Shown here: piece after piece, positions 35,588-42,884 of the stretch
How the letters are laid out: each line of letters begins with the position of its first letter
Numbering within the stretch: the stretch's first letter is position 1
The notes under the pieces: generated by a model
What the model saw: the letters and a program-made list of their open reading frames with translations, nothing else
Databases searched by the model: none
What the model was told of the DNA's origin: nothing
Position numbers and translations under genes: made by a program
Source: Evansella caseinilytica
Lineage (GTDB): Bacteria > Bacillota > Bacilli > Bacillales > Salisediminibacteriaceae
Length of the DNA: 64,000 bases
Direction: 5' to 3'
Assembly: GCF_900107275.1 (NCBI RefSeq)
Contig: NZ_FNPI01000001.1
Coordinates: 496,001-560,000, forward strand

Positions 35588-36512
35588 GACAGCCAATCTT
35601 ACGAAAAAATACGGTTCGTTTACAGCATTGAATGATTTGAATCTGTCCATATCCGAAGGAACTGTCTTCGGCTTTGTCGGGCAAAACGGAGCAGGTAAGT
35701 CAACGACGTTTCAAATTTTGGCAACGCTCATGTCCCCTACGTACGGTACGGTATATATCGATGGTTTGGATATAGCCAAAGAGCCTGCCAAAGTCAGGCG
35801 GCTCATCGGCTATATGCCCGATTTCTTCGGCGTGTATGATCAGTTCAGGGCAGAGGAGTATCTTGATTTTTATGGAGCGAGCTACGGGTTGACGGTACCG
35901 GAGCGGAAGGAAGTCATTCCGCAGCTTCTTGAGCTAGTGAACCTTTCTCATAAACGGGATTCCTATGTTGACCTGCTTTCAAGGGGGATGAAGCAGCGGC
36001 TATGTCTCGCCCGCTCCCTCATTCATGACCCGAAGGTGCTGATTTTGGATGAACCAGCTTCCGGACTTGACCCGAGAGCGCGGGTTGAAATGAGAGAAAT
36101 TTTAAAAGAACTGAAAACGATGGGGAAAACGATTATTATATCATCTCATATTTTGCCGGAGCTGGCGGAAATGTGTGATGAAATCGGCGTCATTGACAGC
36201 GGTAAGCTTGTGGCCCAAGGAACCGTTTCCGACATTCAGCAAAAGCTGCAGCAGCAGAAGGTTATCATTGTGAACATCAAAAAGGATGTCGAACAAACCG
36301 TACGCTTTTTCGAGGATGATCCGGATGTCGGAGATCTTCAGGTACTCGAAAACGGAGCGATTCAGTTCAGTTATCGCGGAACGGATGAAAGCCAGCAGGC
36401 GTTGTTGAAAAAAGCGGTCATGGCCGACATTCCGCTGCTTGGCTTCAGCCAGTTGGAGAAGAACTTGGAGGATGTCTTTATGGAAATTACGAGAGGAGCT
36501 GAGGAAGAATGA
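35580..36512 (+). CDS. ABC transporter ATP-binding protein
   Basis: 310 residues. Walker A is GQNGAGKST, signature LSRGMKQRL, Walker B LILDEPASGLDPRARVEM, followed by the switch histidine in IIISSHILPEL. A ~90-residue C-terminal extension is typical of exporters of the DrrA/CcmA/NatA type. Overlaps both neighbours (8 bases upstream, 4 bases with the permease downstream), so all three are coupled. Energises the permease at 36509; substrate unknown. Confidence 0.93.
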   Translation: MIETANLTKKYGSFTALNDLNLSISEGTVFGFVGQNGAGKSTTFQILATLMSPTYGTVYIDGLDIAKEPAKVRRLIGYMPDFFGVYDQFRAEEYLDFYGASYGLTVPERKEVIPQLLELVNLSHKRDSYVDLLSRGMKQRLCLARSLIHDPKVLILDEPASGLDPRARVEMREILKELKTMGKTIIISSHILPELAEMCDEIGVIDSGKLVAQGTVSDIQQKLQQQKVIIVNIKKDVEQTVRFFEDDPDVGDLQVLENGAIQFSYRGTDESQQALLKKAVMADIPLLGFSQLEKNLEDVFMEITRGAEEE

Positions 36513-37363
36513 AGTCGGCGCTGTTAAATCCTGTTTTAAATAAAGAAATTAGACTCCGCTTTCGTTCGGTAAAGAGCTTTATCGGCATAGCGTTTTACTT
36601 GTTGATATTAGGAGTGATCTCCCTTGGCTTCATCGGCTTGACCTTAAGTTTCGATTCGATGGGAACGTTTCAGCCGGATGAAAGCAGGGGAATGTTTCTC
36701 GTGATCGGCATGCTTCAGCTGGCGCTGGTGATCTTTATTACACCGGGGCTGACAGGAGGCGTGATCAGCAGTGAGCGGGAACGGCAGACGCTTCCGATCC
36801 TATTGACGACGGCGCAGTCGTCCGGTTCGATTATCCTGAGCAAACTGGCTTCCTCTCTGTCCTATTTGCTATTGATCGTGTTTGCATCGGCACCGCTCTA
36901 TATGATCATTTTCCTGTACGGCGGCATCTCGCCGTCCAGCGTGCTGGCGAGCTTCGGCTTGTATGCTTTTACGATGCTTGTGATTGGCAGCTTTGGCGTG
37001 CTGATGTCCACGTTGATACGAAAAACGATCATTGCGGTGGTGACAACGTACAGCATTGCGTTTTTCATCACCGGCGGGATCGCTGTGATTACGATGATGC
37101 TGTTAAGCTTCGGATATAACTTCCAAAGCCATGGGCAGGATTATATTTGGCCGTTTCTGTTTGCATCGGTCAATATCCCGATCATGTTTTTCTCCTTGTT
37201 TGAGGAATCAATCATGGTGCAATTACAAGAGATGGCCGGTTTTTCCTTCTCCCCGTGGATTATCTTTTTCATTGTTTACGGGACAACAATCGCCCTTTCC
37301 TTGACGTTGGCGATCCGGAAGCTGCGGCCGAAAATAAAAACAAAGGCTTATCCGAAGGCGTAA
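36509..37363 (+). CDS. ABC-2 type transporter permease
   Basis: 284 residues with about six membrane helices; begins SALLNPVLNKEIRLRFRSVK, the cytoplasmic lead typical of ABC-2/NatB-type permeases, and contains the conserved ERERQTLPILLTTAQSSGSI loop. Start overlaps the ATPase stop (ATGA). It is followed by hairpin repeats in the 220-base gap before the next operon gene. Confidence 0.9.
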   Translation: MKSALLNPVLNKEIRLRFRSVKSFIGIAFYLLILGVISLGFIGLTLSFDSMGTFQPDESRGMFLVIGMLQLALVIFITPGLTGGVISSERERQTLPILLTTAQSSGSIILSKLASSLSYLLLIVFASAPLYMIIFLYGGISPSSVLASFGLYAFTMLVIGSFGVLMSTLIRKTIIAVVTTYSIAFFITGGIAVITMMLLSFGYNFQSHGQDYIWPFLFASVNIPIMFFSLFEESIMVQLQEMAGFSFSPWIIFFIVYGTTIALSLTLAIRKLRPKIKTKAYPKA

Positions 37364-37367
37364 AAAA

Positions 37368-37409
37368 GTGTTTGTTCAAAAAGGTAAAAAGCGATCTTTT
37401 TGAACAAAC
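37368..37409 (+). terminator. 44-nt family hairpin within the operon
   Basis: GTGTTTGTTCAAAAAGG pairs with TCTTTTTGAACAAAC around a short A-rich loop, 5 bases after the ABC permease stop. It may attenuate transcription between the ABC part and the MoxR/VWA part of the operon. Confidence 0.65.
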
Positions 37410-37417
37410 CATTTGAA

Positions 37418-37562
37418 GAGCTTATTCAAAAAGGCAATGGTTCCGCTCGATGCGCCACCTGCGAGAAAACCACTCACAGCTGGCATGAAAAGAATGCATC
37501 GGCTTCACTCATTGCACCGTGTTTTTTCAAAAAGATATAAAGCGATCTTTTTGAAAAAACAC
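37418..37562. repeat. TTCAAAAAG-ended element with 44-nt hairpin
   Basis: Begins GAGCTTATTCAAAAAGGCAA. A shortened body (CTGCGAGAAAACCACTCACA, GAATGCATCGGCTTCACTCA) matches the element at 25171, with the middle deleted. It ends in a perfect hairpin at 37519-37562 (GTGTTTTTTCAAAAAGAT). The next gene starts 20 bases later. Confidence 0.75.
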
Positions 37563-37582
37563 TATCAAAAGAGGTGAGCAGA

Positions 37583-39175
37583 TTGGATGAAAAAAGACAA
37601 TTTCTTCAGCTTGTAAATGAAGTGAAAAAAAGTTTGATGAAGCACCATTTTTTCCGTTTTGTCCAATACGCCTTGTTTTTCACCGTTGCGGCAATTTTTA
37701 TCATGACACTGCTTGCCCGCCTGGTGATCGTCCCTTATCTTTCCGTATGGCTGCTCGTCATTTCCGGCGTTGTTACCGCCGGCGTGTTCCTTTACTGGTT
37801 TAGAAACAGGCCGACGGTGGGAGAGGCCGCTGGCATCTTTGATGAAGAAGTAAGGGAAAACCGGGTGATCACCGCTTTTTCTTTTTTAAACGACGCGCGG
37901 GAACTGGCGAGAATTCAGCGCCTGGAAACGGTCACGCTGATGAAAAAAAGGAAGCAGCAGGTTATTTCCAAACAAAAGTACATCTTCCATTGGAAGGAGC
38001 TTGCCCTTTCCTTCCTGCTTGTTTGCGGTACCGTACTCTCCTTCTTTTTCCCAAGCAGCCCAATGCTCGCTGCCGAAGAGATCCGGACAAACAAAGAGAT
38101 CATCGATGAATTAAAGGAAGCGGCGGAGGAACTGGAAAAACAGGTGGAAGAGGTGGATAACGCGGAGCTGAAAGAAAAGCTCGACGAGTTGAAGGAGCAG
38201 TTAAAGCAAGCGGAAACTGCGGAGGAGGCTTTGGAAGAACTGTTGCTTGCCGAAGCGCAGCTGGAAGAGATGAAGCTGGAATTAGCGAAACAGGAAGAGC
38301 AGCTTCGTCAACTGGCGGAGCAATTGAATGACACCGGTCTCGACGGGCTGTCCGAGGCTTTGAAGGAGCTCAATGAAGCAGCGCTGATGGAAGCAATGGA
38401 AGAGTTGAAAGAGATGGAGCTGACGGCAGAGCAAAAGCAGTTGCTAAAGGAAGCGCTCGAACAATTGACAGGCATGGACGCCGGCGATCCGAATGAAATG
38501 ACCGCGGAAGAACTGGAAGAGCTTATTGAACAGCTCGCGGAACAGCTTGCTGAACTTTTGGAGAACGGTCTGGATTTGGAGGCACTCGCAGAATTGCAGC
38601 AGCAATTGCAGGAGGCTGCCTTAACGTTGAACACAAGTATGGCAAATGCCGGGCTGCCGTCGAATCCATCCCTATCCTTTTCCCGTCCTTCTACCCAGCC
38701 GCAGACTTCCCCTCCTGGCAGTGGACAAGGACAGGCAGGGGAGCCAAACGGAGAGGATTCGAGTCAAAGTCAAGATGGAGCCGGAGCCGGTCAAGGATCA
38801 GGGAACAGCGGAAACGGTCAAGGGAACGGCTCAGGAGGAGGCGGTTCCGGAACAGGCGGTCAAGGTTCCGGCAGCGGCGGCCAGGGCGCCGGCGTCGGGC
38901 AAGGTTCGCGGGAATTGGTGACAGTTCCTGACCGTCTGGAAGGGGAAACAAATATGGAGATCGATCAGGGAGAGCTTGGAGCAGGCAGCGGGGAAAAGCA
39001 GCAGTCGGAAACGGGTCCAGTATTACCAGGGTCTGTAAGGCCGTATCAGGAAGTCATCGGCCAGTATGAAGCAGGCTACCGGGAGAGTATGAACCGCCTG
39101 CAGCTTCCGCGCCATTTAGAAGGTGTTGTACGTGATTACTTTAGTGAACTGAATCTGGAACAGGAGCAGGAGTGA
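37583..39175 (+). CDS. Coiled-coil membrane protein (DUF4175-like)
   Basis: 530 residues from TTG 37583 (GAGGTGAGCAGA upstream); GTG 37574 overlaps that site. Three hydrophobic segments at about 20-75 and 137-155 are followed by a very long Glu/Leu/Gln coiled coil (about 165-345), a Ser/Gly/Gln-rich low-complexity stretch (GNGSGGGGSGTGGQGSGSGG), and a conserved-looking end ESMNRLQLPRHLEGVVRDYF. That end resembles the C-terminal part of proteins encoded beside MoxR genes. Its stop overlaps the MoxR start. Confidence 0.8.
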   Translation: MDEKRQFLQLVNEVKKSLMKHHFFRFVQYALFFTVAAIFIMTLLARLVIVPYLSVWLLVISGVVTAGVFLYWFRNRPTVGEAAGIFDEEVRENRVITAFSFLNDARELARIQRLETVTLMKKRKQQVISKQKYIFHWKELALSFLLVCGTVLSFFFPSSPMLAAEEIRTNKEIIDELKEAAEELEKQVEEVDNAELKEKLDELKEQLKQAETAEEALEELLLAEAQLEEMKLELAKQEEQLRQLAEQLNDTGLDGLSEALKELNEAALMEAMEELKEMELTAEQKQLLKEALEQLTGMDAGDPNEMTAEELEELIEQLAEQLAELLENGLDLEALAELQQQLQEAALTLNTSMANAGLPSNPSLSFSRPSTQPQTSPPGSGQGQAGEPNGEDSSQSQDGAGAGQGSGNSGNGQGNGSGGGGSGTGGQGSGSGGQGAGVGQGSRELVTVPDRLEGETNMEIDQGELGAGSGEKQQSETGPVLPGSVRPYQEVIGQYEAGYRESMNRLQLPRHLEGVVRDYFSELNLEQEQE

Positions 39176-40170
39176 GAAGAGTGGAAGAAGCACAATTTCA
39201 ACAGGCGCGTGAGCAGCTATTGGCAGCCAAGCAGGCAGTTCAGTCCTTTATCGTCGGACAGGAGGAAGCGCTCAATCAAATTTTATGGTCGATGTTTGCC
39301 GGGGGGCACGCGCTATTGGAAGGGCTCCCCGGAGTGGGAAAGACAATGACGATCCGCACGATATCCGAAGCGCTGGAACTGAGTTTTTCGAGAATCCAGT
39401 TTACTCCGGATCTGATGCCGGCGGATATAACCGGTACGATGATGCTCGAGCCCGATGACAAGGGAAAACAGCAGTTTACGTTTCATAAGGGCCCGGTTTT
39501 TGCCAACATCGTGCTTGCCGATGAGATCAACCGGGCGACGCCGAAAACACAAAGTGCGCTGCTGGAAGCGATGGGAGAAAAAACGGTGACAGTGATCGGA
39601 GAAACATTTCAGCTGCCAGCGCCATTTTTTGTCCTCGCAACGCAGAATCCGATTGATCTGGAGGGAACGTATCCGCTGCCGGAAGCACAGATGGACCGCT
39701 TTCTTTGTAAAATCAATGTCGGCTATCCGTCAGAGGAAGAATTAAAAATGATTGTCGAACGGACTGTGACAACCAAACAGACAGCTGTTCGACCGCATAT
39801 GGATAGCGCCGATGTGCTGGCAGTGCAACAACTGGCCGCGAACATCCTTGTTGCCGATGATATTTTGGAGTTTGCCGTCCACCTCATCATGGCGACTCAC
39901 GCGGAGCATGAGCTGGCGCCGGAATCCGTCCGGTCCTATGTGCGGTTCGGCTCAGGACCGCGGGGCTTGCAAAGCTTAATTCGCATTGCCAAAGTGCGGG
40001 CCTTAATGGAAGGGCGCTATCATGTGTCCATCGGCGATCTGAAGCAAGCGGCATTGCCCGTACTGCGCCACCGGCTGTTCTTAAACTTTGAAGGGGAGGC
40101 AACAGGGATTACCGCTGACGCCTTGATTGAGGATGTCATTGAGGCAGTTTCTGTTGCCGGGAGAGCTTGA
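39172..40170 (+). CDS. MoxR-family AAA+ ATPase
   Basis: About 330 residues. Walker A GLPGVGKTMTIR, Walker B IVLADEINRATPKTQSALLE, sensor 1 FFVLATQNPIDLEGTYPLPE and AQMDRF with its arginine are all present. MoxR proteins act as chaperone-like ATPases together with VWA-domain partners, which are encoded just downstream. The start may be GTG 39172 or GTG 39181; both have an AGGAG at usable distance. Confidence 0.95.
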   Translation: MRRVEEAQFQQAREQLLAAKQAVQSFIVGQEEALNQILWSMFAGGHALLEGLPGVGKTMTIRTISEALELSFSRIQFTPDLMPADITGTMMLEPDDKGKQQFTFHKGPVFANIVLADEINRATPKTQSALLEAMGEKTVTVIGETFQLPAPFFVLATQNPIDLEGTYPLPEAQMDRFLCKINVGYPSEEELKMIVERTVTTKQTAVRPHMDSADVLAVQQLAANILVADDILEFAVHLIMATHAEHELAPESVRSYVRFGSGPRGLQSLIRIAKVRALMEGRYHVSIGDLKQAALPVLRHRLFLNFEGEATGITADALIEDVIEAVSVAGRA

Positions 40171-40172
40171 CG

Positions 40173-41036
40173 ATGCTGTTGCCTTCCGATTTGCGAATGA
40201 GGCTGGCGCGTTGTCAATGGCGGACTTCCAGGATGAAACGCGGGCTGCAAAAGGGAAGCCGCCGTTCAACGATGTTCGGCAGTTCCCTTGATTTTTCCGA
40301 TTTCAGGGCATATCAGCCTGGAGACGATGTCCGGCAGATCGACTGGAATGTGTATGCACGGACGAAACGGCATTATATAAAACGATTTCTTGATGAACAG
40401 GAATTGTCGCTGGCGATCTATTTGGATTGTTCGCTTTCCATGGGACTGGAGGAAGAAAAATGGCGGGCGGCACAAGCGGTGACCGCGGCGATTGCCCATA
40501 TCGGCCTGGCGAATGATGACCGGGTATCAGTCATCCCGGTGTCGAAAAAAAACGTTCCTTATGTAAATAAAAAGGGAATTGTTTTTTCCAATGAAATGGT
40601 CCGGCAGGTGGAATCGTACAGCGCGTCGGAAACGGACGATTTTTTTGCCTCCCTGTCCCGTTACCGCCAGCCGAAAGCAGTGCTGAGCTTTTTGATCAGC
40701 GATTGCTTCAAGCCGGCGGCCGAGCTGATACAACATCTTAAGGCCGTGCAGGCACATCAGCAGCTTCGCATTGTTCATCTGCTGAGTGAAACGGAAAGGA
40801 ATCCGGCGCTGTCCGGCGATTTAAAGCTGATTGATGTGGAGAACGGGGATGACATTGTCCAGGTGAGCATGAACCGTCAAGTCCTCCGGCAATACCAGGA
40901 GAGGTTGACGGAGCACAGCCGTTCCCTTGAAAAACAGTGCAATCAGCGGGGAATCGGCTACGTTCAGGTCAGCGCGGGACAACCTTTGGAAGAAATGTTC
41001 TTTTTTGAAATGAGAAAACTGGGCTGGCTGGCATAA
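40173..41036 (+). CDS. DUF58 protein (VWA-like, MoxR partner)
   Basis: 287 residues from ATG 40173 (GGGAGAG upstream). The DUF58 signature is RRSTMFGSSLDFSDFRAYQP and GDDVRQIDWNVYARTKRHYI. A VWA-like core follows with LAIYLDCSLSMG (DxSxS). DUF58 proteins nearly always lie next to MoxR. Cytoplasmic; no membrane helix is seen. Confidence 0.93.
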   Translation: MLLPSDLRMRLARCQWRTSRMKRGLQKGSRRSTMFGSSLDFSDFRAYQPGDDVRQIDWNVYARTKRHYIKRFLDEQELSLAIYLDCSLSMGLEEEKWRAAQAVTAAIAHIGLANDDRVSVIPVSKKNVPYVNKKGIVFSNEMVRQVESYSASETDDFFASLSRYRQPKAVLSFLISDCFKPAAELIQHLKAVQAHQQLRIVHLLSETERNPALSGDLKLIDVENGDDIVQVSMNRQVLRQYQERLTEHSRSLEKQCNQRGIGYVQVSAGQPLEEMFFFEMRKLGWLA

Positions 41037-41069
41037 GACAGCAGGTCTTTTTAGAAGCAGGTGACAGCG

Positions 41070-42884
41070 ATGGGAATACTGGTTCCCGCTTTTTTTGGAC
41101 TTTCGCTTTTTATCGGCGGACTGATTGTGTTTTATATGTTTAGAAAACAGTATTCAGAGCAGGTTATTTCCTCCAACTTACTTTGGGAGCAGGTAATGAA
41201 TGAATGGCAGGCGACGAAGTGGTGGAAGAAACTCCAGCGGCAGCTGCTTTTGCTGCTGCAGATTCTCATCCTGCTGCTCATGATGCTGGCTCTTACCCGA
41301 CCGTTTTTTCACAAGGAGGGAATTGACGGGGAGCATGTCATCCTGCTGTTGGATACTTCGGCCTCGATGGCCACGGTCATTGATGAGGAAGGAACGACCC
41401 GGTTTGAGCAGGCAAAAACGGAGATGCGAGCGCTGCTGGATAAGCGAAGCGATGAGCAGGCTGTTAGCATTATTGCCGTTGGTGCCGTTCCGTCGCTCGT
41501 GTTGAACAGGGAGCAGAACGAGCGGGCAATCATGGACGCCGTCGGCGATATCAGCCTGACCTATGAGCACAGTGAGTTTCAGCGGGCGTTGTCTTTGGCG
41601 AAGGCGCTGAGTCAGCAGCAGTCTTCCGGCATTTATGTGTTCAGCGACCGGATGACAGAAGAGGAGTTGGCGGAAATCGATATTGACGGTGCTTTTCATG
41701 CAAATAATATCGAAGCGGCAGAAGATGATAATGTTTCGGTCATGACCTTCGGGGTGAACACGAGCGGCGATCAAGGAGCGGCGATTGTCACGCTGAAAAA
41801 CGAGAGCAGCGCACAGCAGGAAGTGACGCTGCAACTGCTGGCGGACGGTGACCGCGTTCATACGCAAGCGGTGAGCCTCGAGGCAAAGGAGGAAGCGTAT
41901 ATTAATGTGGAGGACCTTCCTGCTGCTGTTTATTATACGGCCAGGCTCGCGGAAAAAGACAGTTATCCGCTGGATAATGCCGCTTACGCTTTTTCTTCGT
42001 CAACGACAAAGCCTGTGCTGTATTTAATCGGGGAAGTGAATCCGTTTTTGCACAAAGTGTTTATTCATCTTGGGCACGACGTGATTCAGGCGGAAAAGCT
42101 GTCGGATATCAACGAATTTGCCGCAGACAGTATTATCGTTATTACCACCGGCGGTGATGAGCAGGCGGATCAAGTGCTGGCTGCTGGGAGACCGTTTCTG
42201 TTGCTGGCTTCCGGGGAGGAAGAGGCTTATCCGCTGGAAGCGTCCTTGGAAACAAAAAATACAGACGAGCTGTTTGCCTATACGGATGTTGCGGAAATTT
42301 ACATCAGTCAGGGGCGCGGACAGCCGTTTGAAAAGGCCGGGCTGGCAGACGCGGTGATGAAGAGCGGCGACGTTCCGCTGGTACAAAAGGGTCTGGCGGA
42401 TGGACAGTCGTTTGTCCAGCTGCTGTTCGATTTGCAGGATTCCGATTGGCCGCTGCATGCCAGCTTTCCGATTTTTATCTATAATACGCTGGACTATTTG
42501 CAGGGCGAAGCTGCTCATTTAGGGTATTTCACCCCGAAGGAACAGCGGGCGCTGCAATTGGATACAGCCGGTGAGTATAGCGTGGTGGATGAAACGGGGA
42601 TGGTCATCGATACGTTCGACGGTGACAGCGAATTGTTTCAGGCGCCGGAAAAACCAGGACTGTATTATTTAGCGGACAGTGATGATCAACGGAAATATTT
42701 TGCCGTGACGCTCGATGACCGGGAAAAACAAACGGTTGCCGAGGCCACGTTCTCCATGTATGGAAACGAGGCGGCACCGACAACGAATGTTGTTCGAAGC
42801 GAATGGTGGTTGTGGCTGCTTTTTGCCGCCTTTGTGATCCTGATAGTGGAATGGGAGGTGTACCGGCGTGGGATTCGAACTTGA
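41070..42884 (+). CDS. BatA-like membrane VWA protein
   Basis: 604 residues from ATG 41070 (AGGTGACAGCG upstream). Two N-terminal helices (5-27 and about 58-76) carry the BatA motif ALTRPFF. A VWA domain begins at about 88 with the metal site LLLDTSASM, followed by TFGVNTSGDQGAAIVTLKNE and a CARDB-like domain. A C-terminal helix (WWLWLLFAAFVILIVEWEVY) ends the protein. It overlaps the next gene by 17 bases. Expected to face outward and be remodelled by the MoxR ATPase. Confidence 0.88.
   Translation: MGILVPAFFGLSLFIGGLIVFYMFRKQYSEQVISSNLLWEQVMNEWQATKWWKKLQRQLLLLLQILILLLMMLALTRPFFHKEGIDGEHVILLLDTSASMATVIDEEGTTRFEQAKTEMRALLDKRSDEQAVSIIAVGAVPSLVLNREQNERAIMDAVGDISLTYEHSEFQRALSLAKALSQQQSSGIYVFSDRMTEEELAEIDIDGAFHANNIEAAEDDNVSVMTFGVNTSGDQGAAIVTLKNESSAQQEVTLQLLADGDRVHTQAVSLEAKEEAYINVEDLPAAVYYTARLAEKDSYPLDNAAYAFSSSTTKPVLYLIGEVNPFLHKVFIHLGHDVIQAEKLSDINEFAADSIIVITTGGDEQADQVLAAGRPFLLLASGEEEAYPLEASLETKNTDELFAYTDVAEIYISQGRGQPFEKAGLADAVMKSGDVPLVQKGLADGQSFVQLLFDLQDSDWPLHASFPIFIYNTLDYLQGEAAHLGYFTPKEQRALQLDTAGEYSVVDETGMVIDTFDGDSELFQAPEKPGLYYLADSDDQRKYFAVTLDDREKQTVAEATFSMYGNEAAPTTNVVRSEWWLWLLFAAFVILIVEWEVYRRGIRT

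Noticed and set aside
41178-41867. 229-residue minus-strand frame inside the BatA-like gene
   Set aside because: Antisense shadow; the plus-strand frame has the VWA metal site and operon overlap.
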